A stretch of 55,055 nucleotides of DNA, taken from positions 20,008,773 through 20,063,827 of the forward strand of contig CM055108.1 of assembly GCA_029204225.1 (NCBI GenBank), in the 5' to 3' direction. Below are positions 30,880-41,135 of the stretch, in pieces. A program made the position numbers and the translations under genes. Numbering within the stretch: the first letter of the stretch is position 1; the number at the start of each line of letters is the position of its first letter. The notes under the pieces were generated by a model. The model did no database searches. It worked only from the letters and a program-made list of their open reading frames with translations, and had not been told where the DNA came from. The DNA comes from Diphasiastrum complanatum (Eukaryota; Streptophyta; Lycopodiopsida; Lycopodiales; Lycopodiaceae).

Positions 30880-31400
30880 AAAAATTTGCTTGGATTATCC
30901 ACGCATGGATAATCCACGCAAAATCCAGAAACTTATTTGCGTGGATACCGCGTGGATATAAAAAAAAATTTATCCACGAGATATCCACGGCCCCAACTCT
31001 CTGGATTTCGCGTGGATAAAATTTTTTTTGCATGGATTATCCACGCGTGGATAATTATCCACATGATATCCATGCCATATCCACGCGAAAGCCGAGTCTT
31101 TTTTTTTTTAAGTTTACTATGGCGTGGATTATCCACGCGTGGATTAAATTTTCTATTTCGGCTCCGGTGTTGGAGGTTTGCTCGGTTGTCGGTTGTCGGA
31201 GTTAGCATGGATAATCCACGCAATTTGAATTTTCCGACATCCGGCTGATCTGCTACCGGAAATGACACTTGCATGGAACATCCACGCGTCCGTATCCACA
31301 CGGATATCCACGCCAATCCACAGCTATATTACGTGAAATTTGTTTTGCCTGCACGTCCTCCTTTGTATTGTGCATGGATATTTGCGTGGATATTTTCTAC
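30880..31400. repeat. Cluster of GTGGAT/ATCCAC palindromic motifs
   Basis: In about 520 bp the hexamer (G/A)TGGAT or its complement ATCCA(C/T) appears roughly 25 times in both orientations, very often as GCGTGGAT-A/T-ATCCACGC stem-like pairs (for example 30892-30919, 31030-31052, 31121-31144, 31205-31221, 31283-31312). The spacers are poly-A or poly-T and unrelated to each other. The frames over it (minus 30830-31316, plus 30937-31248) spell AWII words in both directions because the motif is palindromic, so they are not called as genes. The pattern is not a simple tandem repeat. Confidence 0.8.
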
Positions 31401-31429
31401 ATGTGTTCTTGTGCAAGCTACTAAGGATG

Positions 31430-31800
31430 GAAAAGCTATCAATCAATCATGGCAAAGCTCTTTTTGCCAAGCATAAAGGGAGGAGCAAAAAGCAACACCA
31501 ACACATCTCCAAGGACAAATCAAAGGACAAAGACAAAGATGGAGAAGAGGATGATACCTCTCATGCTTCTACCTCAAAGAAGAAGAAGAAAAATATCAAA
31601 TGCTTCTTTTGTGGCAAGATGGGGCACTATGCAACAAATTGCTTCAAGAAGAAGAATCAATTCAAGCAGGTCAACCATTCAAATGAGAAAGAAGACTCTA
31701 TTGCAAGTGATGGAGAGGGATCCCTTATGGTCTCTAGTTTTCATCTACACCTTTCAAGAAGGATGGGAAAAATCATCTATCTTGACTTTAGGCTTTTGAC
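31430..31800 (+). pseudogene. Copia gag tail with zinc knuckle
   Basis: The plus strand encodes GKALFAKHKGRSKKQ, a KDKSKDKDKDGEEDD linker, and an intact zinc knuckle CFFCGKMGHYATNC (about 31600-31641), then SDGEGSLMVSS. That matches the gag tail of the copia fragment at 32966-33970 (CFFCGKKGHYASNC) almost word for word, so both belong to one family. The knuckle binds element RNA during packaging. The frame runs out near 31800, where LTR-like sequence begins; protease is missing. The boundary with the palindromic cluster lies near 31400. Confidence 0.8.
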
Positions 31801-32095
31801 AAAGTTGTTTTTCATGTCAATTTGGATCTACAATATTGTTTTCTTAAATTTTTCTCTCTCTAACTCAAGTAGAGGCTTACGCTAATGCATTAAATTCTTG
31901 TACTTCTTCTCTATTGTTTTTCAAAGAAATCATTCTTTGATTCTTAGCATGCTACATTGTGATTTAGCCATAAAATCTTGTACTAGATCTTGGCATTCAA
32001 TCTAGAATCAATTTATGTGTAAACACAAAGCTTAACAAGATCATTCACACTTGAGGATCATTCCCCACATGTGTGAGCTTGTTGGAATTTTATCA
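31801..32095 (+). mobile_element. Copia LTR, 3' portion
   Basis: The LTR end is fixed by TTTTATCA directly before a perfect primer-binding site at 32096. The last 110 bp (TAGATCTTGG-CATTCAATCTAGAATC to CACATGTGTG) align with the minus-strand LTR at 39515-39660. The upstream border is not clear and is given as the end of the preceding gag frame. Confidence 0.6.
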
Positions 32096-32108
32096 TGGTA
32101 TCAGAGCC
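32096..32108 (+). promoter_or_regulatory. Primer-binding site (initiator-Met tRNA type)
   Basis: TGGTATCAGAGCC directly follows the LTR end TATCA. It is complementary to the 3' end of initiator-Met tRNA, the usual copia primer. Confidence 0.85.
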
Positions 32109-32965
32109 AAATTAAGCTTTGCATGCTATTATCTCTAATTGTGCAAGAATTTGTGAGCTAAATTCAAGCAAAAAGATTGTTTATCACTTTTCTTTACCTT
32201 TCTTGAAAAGTGTTTGGATCAAAGAGGATAGAAACTAGATTTTCAGATCAGAATTGACATTGTACGGAATTCTGGAATTCCGCACGTGTGAAAACCAAAG
32301 ATTTTCAGACCTCTTTATTTCCTACATAATTGGTCCAAAGATATTGATGTTATAGCTTGATGGAAAGCTTATAAAGTATACTTTCCATTGAAATTGATCT
32401 CAAATCAATCTAATGTGTCTATTAAGAGTTATAAGCTCTTAAAGAGGTAGGGGAAGTCCAAATTTCGAGTGAACATTTTTTGATGTGATCCAATTTAGCT
32501 TGATTCATAATCCATTGTCAGTTTTGATCTGATTCATTAGTATAAGCTCTAAATGTGATGATGTAATTGGTGTACAGTTTATTTGGTTTACTATATATGG
32601 TTGTGTTCGAGACGTAACCCGTTAGGATATATTGATCGGGCACTGATCCCATAGATGGCTACTTGGGTTAGCTAGCTAGCCACACATAGGAAGAATTACT
32701 GTACAGAGTTATTTATAGTACTTGCTATACTTGGGGGCATGTCCCAAGTCTGTTGGTCAAGTTTGGCCATATTGGGCCCGACCTTAGTTTGACAGATGGT
32801 AGGCCAATTTTAGGACATTTGCCTTTTCATGCAGTTTGTGAAAACTCTATATGTACAGTGTTTCTTTGTAATCTATTAACTTTTGTTGTGCCATCTCAAA
32901 GAGCTTGTGAGGAGTGGCTATAGTGATTGGGTTATATGATCTGCATACTGCACTAGATCCTAACA
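32109..32965 (+). other. Copia leader, possibly with an inserted segment
   Basis: From 32109 to about 32560 the sequence looks like a non-coding element leader. From about 32570 to 32965 the texture changes: TGTACAGTTTATTTGG at the left, GATCCTAACA at the right (minus strand TGTTAGGATC), and a CTGCAT...CTAGATCC edge. That could be a solo LTR in minus orientation. Gag coding resumes immediately at 32966. No target duplication was seen. Confidence 0.35.
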
Positions 32966-33970
32966 GAATTTCAACTCAAACTCGAGCATATTGGAAGTGA
33001 CAAAGCTCTCTTTGTCAAAGACAAGCATAAAGGAAAGAGCAAAAACCAGTTTTCTCAAGCTTTCAACAAAGACAAAGCCAAGGACAAAGACAAAGATGGT
33101 GAAGAGGGTGACTCAGCTCATCCTTCTACTTTCAAGACCAAGAAGAAGAAAGTCAAGTGTTTCTTTTGTGGCAAGAAGGGGCACTATGCTTCTAATTGCT
33201 TCAAAAAGAAAAATCAACTCAAAGAAGCAAATCTCTCTAATGAGAAAGAAGAAGACTTTATTGCAAGTGATGGAGAAGGATCCCTCATGGTGTCAAGTTT
33301 TTCTTCAACACCCTTCAAGAAGGATGGAACATGGTACATCGATAGTGGTGCCTCATCACATATGTGTTGTTCAAAGGAGTCTTTTGACTCTATTGTACCT
33401 TATAAAGGTCTCAAAAGATCTATTTATATAGCAAATGATCATGAATGCTCTATTGAAGGAATTGGCAACATTCCATGAAAACTTGCTTCTTCTAAAGTTC
33501 TATCACTTTCCAATGTTCTTTTTGTTCCTAAGCTTACAAAGAACTTGATAAGTGCTGGAAAGTTGCTTGATTGTGGTTGTGATGTAAAATTCAATTCCAA
33601 TACTTGCTTTATTAAGAAAGGTGATGAGATCCTAGCTAATGGATCAAGATATGGTGGCATCTTCAAGTTAAATTTGTATGAGAATGCAAACTTTTGTGAA
33701 ATTGCTCTTATGTCTAAGGAGGAGTTATGGCATAGAAGGTTGGGGCATCCTAACTATAAATCTATTATTTCTATGATCAAGAATGGTAAGACTATTGGCC
33801 TATTAAGATCACTTTCCAAAAATATCAAGCCATGTGAGGCTTGTACTATTGCAAAATCACATAGAAAGCCATATCAAAAGTCTTCCATTAAGACTTCTCT
33901 TCCTTTGGAATTACTTTACTCGGATGTTCATTTTTCTTCCTCAAAAAGCATTGGTGGTGCAACCTGTTTT
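32966..33970 (+). pseudogene. Copia gag tail-protease-integrase start
   Basis: Plus strand: HIGSDKALFVKDKHKGKSKN, an acidic/basic linker, an intact knuckle CFFCGKKGHYASNC (about 33160-33200), then protease WYIDSGASSHMCCSKES (33333-33383) with the catalytic DSG intact, and LSNVLFVPKLTKNLISAGK after one stop near 33477. The pre-integrase motif follows: LWHRRLGHPNYKS with CEACTIAKSHRKPY (about 33727-33875), then LELLYSDVHFSS, the integrase first-Asp region. A frame change at about 33240-33290 joins the two parts. The fragment stops at 33970, where an LTR begins. Confidence 0.88.
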
Positions 33971-34832
33971 TGTTGAAAATTGTCACTTCTCACTTGACAT
34001 TGGTTCATGTAAATATTGATCAAACATTAGAATATGTTGATGATTTGATTTCACAAGTGTGGAGCCTGTTCCCACATGTGAAATGATGTACTTTTCATGT
34101 TTGTATATATCCAAATTGATTTTGTATCATTCTAGATCGTGTGAACATGAAATGACTAGTTTTTAGTCAAGTTGACTAGTCACCTACAAATTAGCTTTTC
34201 CATGCATGTGCATGAGTATATGCTCCCACATGGCAAGTGGATGTTCACACGTGTGTATAGAGTACTAGAAGATAAGAGCTGACCATTTTCCTTAGATTCT
34301 ATTTTGTAGGGAATATTCCTATATTCTAGGAGACTAGCTTTTTGGATTTTAGTCATATTCTAGAAGGTCAACTATTGGATAAGGATCAAGGATGGATCAA
34401 ATGGATAGATCTGAGTGATGTGGCACTCTTCACACGTGTGAAGACCTGCTGGATTGTACCAGACTCATGGATGTACTTGATCCATAAAAGGATCATCATT
34501 TTGCTAAGAAGATTGATGAGACTTTTGCACTCTACACTCTTGTGAGGTTTCTAGTCATTTGTCTTGTGATTTTTATGTATGATTGCTATCTAGTATCATT
34601 GTACTTGTTGTTTCAGGTGCAGTCCGTATTGTGGACAGTACTCCACACGTGTGAGGCCGCTCTCACTAAAAAATGATGTCTTGATCCATTGCTCTTGCTT
34701 AAATCCAAGTGTAGTGAGTCTAGATCAAGATCTAATGTGTAGAACTTGATAGATTCATTGATTAGGCAACCAATATCTCTTTATGATTGTAAAGCACAAT
34801 CATTATTGTCCTAAAAACTGTAAAATTTATCA
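33971..34832 (+). mobile_element. Copia LTR (about 860 bp)
   Basis: The proposed start is TGTTGAAAATTGTCACTT at 33971, where integrase coding breaks off; the end is AAATTTATCA before the primer-binding site at 34833. Several CACACGTGTG/CACATGTG palindromes lie inside (34073, 34247, 34430, 34650). The start is inferred from the coding break and the TG dinucleotide; the end is firm. Confidence 0.6.
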
Positions 34833-34844
34833 TGGTATCAGAGC
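34833..34844 (+). promoter_or_regulatory. Primer-binding site (initiator-Met tRNA type)
   Basis: TGGTATCAGAGC directly after the LTR end TATCA. Confidence 0.85.
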
Positions 34845-35424
34845 TAAGTAAGAGAGTGATCATTGAATCATAAATCTTGTAAAGATCATTGGCAAAATTT
34901 GTTTTTGGCCAATACTAGTGAGGGCGAGTTTTTCTAGAGTGATAGCTTGTAATCATCTGGATCAAAATGACTTGGAGGCTGTGTATGTACTTTTCACACA
35001 TGTGAAACCGTACAACAAATTTCAATTCAAGTTACTTTGTGTTTATTGGTCCCTAAATCACGATACTAGTTCATTTTTTGTGCTTTTTGAAACATAGTAT
35101 TGATCTAGATTCATTCTAGCTAATGCCTATGACCAAATAGTATTTTGGATCATTGAAGAATTTCTTTTTAGAGTCTAAGATCAGATCTTAGAGGCTGATT
35201 TGTTCAGATCCTTAGTTGAAGTGAAATCTCTTAGAAAAGTGTAAAGCAATTTTTTTTGTGAGAGTGAAAGCTAGGAATTTTTGGTAAGATCTTTGAGTAT
35301 CATTCAAGCTTGTGTGCTAGTTTGATAGAGACAAGCCTATAGGCATTCTAGTAAGCTTTAGGTCTTTTCATAGATCTTTTAAAAGTAAAAAATCTTTGTG
35401 ATTTTAAAAAGCATTCATTCTAAA
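34845..35424 (+). other. Untranslated leader of the 33.97-kb copia element
   Basis: About 580 bp between primer-binding site and gag ATG with no open frame of note. This is a normal position and length for a copia leader. Confidence 0.55.
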
Positions 35425-35765
35425 ATGTCATCCATGGGTGGATATTTGATGGAATCAAGTGAGAGACTCACTTCCACAAATTATTCCATTTGGAAAGTGA
35501 GAATGGAATCACTCCTAGTGATCCATGATTTATATGACATAGTTCAAGCAGTAGAGGAAGAGCCTCAAACTCCCCAAGAACAAGCCAAATACAAGAAGAG
35601 AGCAAGATTAGCTCTACATTGCATAAAGTTAAATGTATGCAATGACCTCTTGAAAGAGGTGTCTTGTTGTACCTCATCCAAAGAGGCTTGGGATTCATTA
35701 AAGAGCATTTATGAATCCAACAATACTTCAAGAATCCTCATGCTAAGAAGTCAAGTTTTCCTAAA
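35425..35765 (+). pseudogene. Copia gag N-terminal fragment
   Basis: The ATG at 35425 starts MSSMGGYLMESSERLTSTNY, followed by WKVRMESLLVIHDLYDIV, ARLALHCIKLNVCNDLL and SSKEAWDSLKSIYESNNTSR. This is the N-terminal gag domain of copia elements, with its NYSIW motif. The frame is intact until about 35765, where it runs into a minus-strand copia RT from another element. The upstream LTR, primer-binding site and leader are in order, so this is the 5' end of one element cut by the neighbour. The minus-strand gag at 38554-38760 (MASMGSYLLEPSERLSTSNY) is a close relative. Confidence 0.85.
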
Positions 35766-35769
35766 AATA

Positions 35770-36700
35770 GCATCTTTTTTGAATTCTTGACCAAATTCGT
35801 ATTGTTGTTGAAGCGCAATGTATCATCCACGTATAAGATGATGATAATGAAGGATTGTTGTACTAACTTGGAATAGACGTTGCAGTCAGCAGTGCTTGGC
35901 TTGAATCCTTGTTCACTGAAAAATGTGTTGATCCTCTGAAACCAAGCTCTAGCAGACTGTTTCAAGCCGTACAGTGCTTTGTGGAGTTTACAGACATGAT
36001 TTTTCATCCCTTCCAAAACGTATCCTTCAGGTTGGATCATGTAGATATCTTCTTGTATAACTCCATTCAGATAGGCTGTTTGTACATCATGTTGATGCAC
36101 TTTGAGGTCAGCAGCTACAACAAAAGATAGGAGCATTCGGATCGATGAATGTTTGACTACTGGACTAAAAGTCTCGTTGTAGTCAACATTCAGCATCTGG
36201 GTGAATCCTCGTGCTACCAGTCTTGCCTTCCTTCGATCAATTGCTCTGTTGGCATTGTATTTGATCTTAAAGATCCATTTGCAATCAATGATATTGCAGC
36301 CAATAAGAGCTTTGACTAATGACCATGTATGGTTCTTGATCAGAGAGGAATACTCTCTGTCCATAGCTTCTCTCCAGAGATCAGAGTCTGGTTGGCTAAG
36401 TGTCTCTTCGATTGTTGTCGGTTCCTGCGTCAAGAGACAAACAGACTCAGGAGCATACCTTGTGGGCTGCGTGCACAATCGGCTTGATCTTCTGGAAAGA
36501 TTCGAATGATGAACCGCTCCTGGGACTTGTTGCTGGGTAGCAACAACATTTCCGTTTGATTTGCTGTCTCGAAGTGGGTCGACGATAGACATGCCTGAGC
36601 TAGAATCTCGAACTGTCGTGTCAATGGCAGGTGATGGAGATTCTTCTTGAGCAATGTCCTTGCCTTTGAGGTCGATGAGCTAATCCTTGATAAAGACTGT
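35770..36700 (-). pseudogene. Ty1/copia reverse transcriptase
   Basis: The minus strand has a long frame from 36592 to about 35770: RYAPESVCLLTQEPTT, SDLWREAMDREYSSL, WIFKIKYNANRAIDRRKARL, VARGFTQMLNVDYNETFSPV, the first catalytic Asp in QHDVQTAYLNG, LYGLKQSARAW and the catalytic box ILYVDDTL. The palm is intact for about 280 codons. After YVDD the similarity fails within 25 residues at the junction with the plus-strand gag. This enzyme would copy the element RNA inside the particle. It continues, after a frame change near 36600, into the integrase C-terminal region. Confidence 0.92.
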
Positions 36701-37870
36701 ATCTCAGCTATACAAGATTTGCTGGGTATCATGATCATACAGCTTATAAGTATTTTCAGATGAAGTATATCTGATCAGGATGGTCTTGAGACCTCGGAAG
36801 TCCAATTTCTTCCTTGTGTCTTTTGGGATATGTGTGTAGGCAATGCACCCAAACACTTTTAGGTTCTTCAAAGAAGGCTTAGAGCCTGTCCACACCTCGT
36901 GGGGTGTCTTGCCTGATAGGGCTTTGGTCGAATATTTGTTCTGGATGCAAGCTGCAGTGGGGACAACTTCAGTCCAGAATCTCTTAGGCAACGATGCATG
37001 CGATAACATACATTTGGTAGATTCAACCAGAGTACAGTTCTTCCTCTCGGGTAAGCCATTAGACTAAGGACTGTAAGGAGTGATGAATTGCTGCTCAATG
37101 TCTTGGCTTTGGCAGTACTCCTCAAACTTGATAGAGATATATTCTCCACCGTTGTCTGACCTGAGGGCCTTAATCATCCTTCCAGTCTCCTTCTCTGCAT
37201 GCTCCTTGAAGATTCTAAAGCAGTGGAAGGCTTCTGATTTTTTCTTTATGAAATACACCATAGTCCTTTTGGAAAATTTATCAATAAAGGCTATAAAATA
37301 CTTGGCATCCTTCAGCAAAGGATTTTTTATCGGGCCACAAATATTTGAATGTACAACATCTAGCAATCCTCTAGCAACATGCTGATGGCTTGATTTAAAT
37401 GGTTTCCTAGTCTGTTTACCAACTAGACAGTCTTGACAGATAGGTAACTCGACTTTTTTGCAAGGATAGTCGAGATCAAGAACAGTAAGTTGTCTAGAAA
37501 TTTGTTGTACAACAGCATGATTTAAATGACCAAATCTATAATGTCAAAGTAAACCTTTATTTGAATGACTAGAAGTATTGAGAGCCTGACTAGAGGCAAA
37601 AAAGAAATGACTCAATTTGTATAAGTATCCATGCCTCTTTTCGAGTGCTAGGATCTTGCCTGTCCTATCAACTAATTTACATTGATCACATTCGAATTCT
37701 ACTCTGTGTCCTAGATCTGTGATTTTGCTTACAAAAGGCAGATTTGTAGATAAATTTGGTACATAAAGGACTTTAGAGAGTAGCTTAGACTGATCATTAG
37801 CAAAGCTAAATCTTACAATGCCTTTACCTTTAATGGCTTGTGTGATTGTCACCAAGGTGGACATATTTTT
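36700..37870 (-). pseudogene. Copia integrase and protease end
   Basis: Minus strand, in order: protease end (VLYVPNLSTNLPFVSKIT, 37780-37730) and HGYLYKLSHF; a pre-integrase zinc region largely decayed; integrase core LDVVHSNICGPIKNPL, FIAFIDKFSKRTMVYFIKKK, then IKALRSDNGGEYIS and QQFITPYSP. A frame change follows (near 37065), then PKRFWTEVVPTAACIQNKYS and KVFGCIAYTHIPKDTRKKLD. The core acids D, D and the downstream E region are visible but split between frames. The order and strand agree with the RT at 35.77-36.59 kb, so this is one element. Confidence 0.88.
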
Positions 37871-38550
37871 GGGTACTGTAAGACGTATAGGACTCGAAAT
37901 AGGTAATGAGGCTAGTCATATGCTGAGTGGCTCTGGAATCTAGGGACCAAGAACTGTCGCCAGATGCTACTTGTGGTTGGTCATGAAGGCATCATGATTT
38001 GCTTCTTGAATAGGCTGTGGAGCTTATACAATTACATTTGCCACTTGATTCGACTGCCCCTTGTTGTTGTTCTTTGCTTGAAGTATCTGACACTCTTGTA
38101 TTTTGTGGTTGTTTCGCTTGCAGTATCTACAAAACAGCTTCTTCTTTGTCTGTGGATTCGACTGTTCCTTGTGTTGAGCTGGTTTCTGGTCTGACTTTGA
38201 TTGCTTTGGGCCTTTCCTCTCCTTCTACTTTGTCGTGCTCTTGTTGGTGTACAAGGTGTGAGAATCAGTTGAGGAACTTGAGGCTTTGTTCTTCCACGTG
38301 TCTTCCTGCAACAACATAGTAATGACTCTCGAAAGAGTCAATTTTGGATGAATCATGATGATCATCACCCAGCTGTCGTAAGAGCTTGGCAAGCTTGTAA
38401 GCAGCTACATCACTGCGTCTCGATCATCTATGACAGATCCGACAGCGGTTATTTGTCTTAGCAGGTTTTTGAATTGATTAATGTGATTATGTAGAGAATC
38501 ACCATTCGTCATCTTGAGGGAGTAGAATTTCTTCTTGAGATATAGCTTGG
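37871..38550 (-). pseudogene. Copia gag mid and zinc knuckle
   Basis: The minus strand reads LYLKKKFYSLKMTNGDSLHN, then NQFKNLLRQITAVGS, a stop near 38408, then LLTSLPSSYDSW. Further on is an intact zinc knuckle, CRYCKRNNHKIQEC, at 38090-38131. These are the gag middle and nucleocapsid of the element whose pol lies at 35.77-37.87 kb. The gag N-terminus is not continuous: at 38550 the frame meets a 13-bp inverted repeat and another gag start. Confidence 0.8.
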
Positions 38551-38563
38551 AAGCTATATCTCA
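38536..38563. repeat. 13-bp perfect inverted repeat at a gag junction
   Basis: TGAGATATAGCTT at 38536-38548, spacer GG, then AAGCTATATCTCA at 38551-38563. It sits exactly at the break between two gag pieces. Confidence 0.9.
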
Positions 38564-38760
38564 CACTTCGTATGGAGAGCCATCCTAGCCCTCTTCTTGT
38601 ACTTTTGTGCTTCTTGAAGGATTTGCGGCTCAATCCCAAGCACAATATCCATCACATCTTGGAGTGTTAGAATAGACTCCATCTTCCACATCCAAATAGA
38701 ATAATTGGAAGTGGATAGCCTTTCACTAGGCTCCAATAGATAGGAACCCATTGATGCCAT
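38554..38760 (-). pseudogene. Copia gag N-terminal fragment (minus)
   Basis: The minus-strand ATG at 38760 starts MASMGSYLLEPSERLSTSNY, then WKMESILTLQDVMDIVLGIE and YKKRARMALHTKCEI, then stops at the inverted repeat. It is close to the plus-strand gag at 35425. The upstream order (LTR, primer-binding site at 39502-39514, leader) is correct for a minus-strand element. Gag resumes as LYLKKKF at 38550, so about 30-40 codons of the domain are missing across the junction. Confidence 0.8.
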
Positions 38761-39501
38761 GAACTTGTGAAGTCTCTTTGTGAATTGGACAAAAACGTGT
38801 TGCTCTCTCTCTTACTATAGGACTCAAAGATGGTGTGATACCAATTCCTATGCAAGATCTTGCAAGGTAAGATATGCACCTTACTAGTTTTTCTAATCTC
38901 TCTTGATCTAGATCATTCTCACTTCAATTAATGAAGAATAGACAAAGATTGAGTCAAGCAAACTTTGGCACATGTGAAACACTCCAAAGACCACAAATCA
39001 CTCAAATGTAAACAAGTTGTATGAAAGATTGTGGCTATGACCTTGATTTAATAACTAGATCTCAAAAAAGTGTGATTGGAAAGCCTAGAAGTGAGATTTT
39101 TGATCAAACAAGCATAAGAGAGTCGTAAATAAAAGTGTCCAACCAGGTTGGGTGCCCAACCCACCTTGATTCAATTGACTATAACTTTTGATTGGGAGAT
39201 CCAATCATTATGAAGTCAATTGCTACACAAACTACCTCAAATAGCTTTCAAACTAGATATCAAGCATCAAATTCGGATCACACATGGAAGAGAACCACCA
39301 AAGTGAATTGGGTTGTCCTTCACACGTGTTTGAGCAGGAAAATCCATACAATATTTGAAATGATTCAATCCAAATGATTACGAGCCCTTATGGTCCAATT
39401 TTGCTTAAGATAGCATGGGAGATGCAAACTAGTCTCTCTAGATCTAGATTTTCAAGAAATTTTTGGAACTTTGGATGAAACAAGCATCAAAGGCTTAGGT
39501 A
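38761..39501 (-). other. Untranslated leader of minus-strand copia
   Basis: About 740 bp between primer-binding site and gag ATG, no open frame of note. A TTCACACGTGTTTGAG palindrome-bearing site lies near 39321. Confidence 0.5.
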
Positions 39502-39514
39502 GGCTCTGATACCA
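39502..39514 (-). promoter_or_regulatory. Primer-binding site (initiator-Met tRNA type)
   Basis: GGCTCTGATACCA on the plus strand is TGGTATCAGAGCC on the minus strand, directly next to the LTR at 39515. Confidence 0.85.
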
Positions 39515-39680
39515 TATGTGAAATTTCACACGTGTTGGAATGCCCTAAAGTGTGTGATTGGCCTCCTAAGCAAGCTTGTGCACTTGTTGATGGATTCTAG
39601 ATTGATTTCCAAGATCTAGGTTGATGTAGGATAAAAGTTTTTTAAAACTAAGATAGAGCGTGTCAAGCCACATGGTCATT
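39515..39680 (-). mobile_element. Copia LTR, 3' portion (minus)
   Basis: The minus-strand sequence ends GTGTGAAATTTCACATA before the primer-binding site. It aligns through TAGATCTTGG, TCAATCTAGAATC and CACACGTGTG with the plus-strand LTR end at 31990-32095. The 5' border of the LTR is not recognised; 39680 is where that similarity is lost. Confidence 0.55.
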
Positions 39681-39902
39681 TCATGTTATTATGTTATAAG
39701 AACTTATACATGACTTTATTGTCCTTAATATATGCATGTAGGGAAAATGTGTCTAGGACTTCTTGAGAGATTTTTATCTCAAATGATGTGGTGAGCATGT
39801 GACCACTGTGTGTGTGTGCGTGCATGCGCAATATTGTTGTGTGTGTAGACACACATAACCATTCCCAAAATATCTTGAACAAACTATAAGCCGATACTTA
39901 GA

Positions 39903-39946
39903 GCCTATTGTTACCAATAGTGCATGCACTATTGGTAACAATAGGC
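39903..39946. repeat. Perfect 44-bp palindrome
   Basis: The left arm GCCTATTGTTACCAATAGTG plus CA is followed, with no spacer, by its exact complement ending CAATAGGC. All 22 base pairs match, and the next pair outward (A/G) does not. The centre is TGCATGCA. Confidence 0.97.
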
Positions 39947-40338
39947 GAACACAATAACAAAGTGAAATTTAGAGCTAGACACGTAGTGGTAGCAGAAGCA
40001 AGAGCAGACTATCAGACAAAGCATTCATAAAGTCAGACAGAGGGCCGAAAGCATTGCAAATACTGACACAATTTGAATGCAGAATTAGATAGCACTTTAT
40101 TCAGATTAATTGTAGCAAAATACAAGTTAGTGATGCAGGTGAGCACAAGACAATAGCGGGCAAAACCACGTGCTCACAAAGCTAACTACAAACTGTAAAA
40201 GTTATGAGCTTATTACTAATGATCCATCTGAAAAAGAGAATCAATGCATAAAAGCATCTACTGTGTCTATCTCATCAGATTTGATAGCCCGTGTTCTTGA
40301 TCATAGATCAATTTCATACTTGTTACATGATCTGTGTG

Positions 40339-40567
40339 CTATTTACATTTATGCAGATGAGTGTACAAGAGAAGGCGTGGAGCCATTGTGCCGCCAGGAG
40401 GAAGATCGTGGTTGATGTCATTGTCTGACTGGTTGCGTAGTACAGAGGATAATGAGGAGGCCAATAAGTCAGGCTTCTCCAATATGTCGACCAGATTGGG
40501 TGTACCCGATAGTTCATCCAACTCCGATATGTCATCCATCTTCTCTTGCTCGTCTTCAATAGTTGAA
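40339..40567 (-). pseudogene. Exon-like acidic coding remnant
   Basis: On the minus strand an AATGTAACGCAG acceptor-like site precedes an open frame of 75 codons: STIEDEQEKMDDISELDELS, then NLVDILEKPDLLASSLSSVL and a polar tail to a stop at 40339. It is rich in Asp, Glu, Ser and Leu. No family is recognised. The coding texture and possible splice site suggest a fragment of a host or transposon gene; chance cannot be excluded. Confidence 0.3.
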
Positions 40568-40966
40568 CTGCGTTACATTGCAAGTAAATATGCACTAATG
40601 AACGGAACTAGATTAACATGGGATTTAGGAGAGTAGAAGAGGAAAATCCAACACAACATAATATAATCAAGGTTTTTCTAATCTCATAGTACCTAGTTCA
40701 TATTGATATGTATCTTTGATATGTACCAGAACATGTATCTTTAAAAAGATATTTCAATAGTAAACGATTGTATTTCAAGCAGAAGTCTAATAGACAAAAG
40801 AAAGCTATATACAAAGTGAGCGAAAAAACATTGTAAACTCATATCGAAACAACAGCTGGTCAACGAATGCATAAACTTCCATACAAACTTCATGACAATC
40901 ATAAAGACACCTAAACATAATATAAATGTTTCTTCATTATAGAAAATAGTATCAAATATATATTCT

Positions 40967-41135
40967 TCAATCCTCAAAGTATTCCGAGCAAACTATCCCC
41001 AAATGCAAACCGAGGCCAAATACTACCAAAGCTTCATCGTCAACAAATATGTACTTGCGACTAAGTCTCTACTTTCGAATGGGTCCTGCACTTGCGCTCT
41101 CCGTCTGTTGCCATTCCTTGGCCATAGATTCAACA
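40967..41135 (-). pseudogene. Second exon-like remnant upstream (minus)
   Basis: TTTTTTAGTTTCTTGCCTCAG is a strong acceptor-like sequence on the minus strand. The frame after it reads ESMAKEWQQTESASAGPIRK, a stop, then RLSRKYIFVDDEALVVFGLG and HLGIVCSEYFED to a stop. Its orientation and position upstream of 40339-40567 would fit one gene, but the frames were not shown to join. No family is recognised. Confidence 0.25.

Noticed and set aside
30830-31316. Frames spelling AWIIHAWII-type repeats on both strands
   Set aside because: The wording comes from the palindromic GTGGAT motif read either way; there is no start context, no domain and no conserved spacer.
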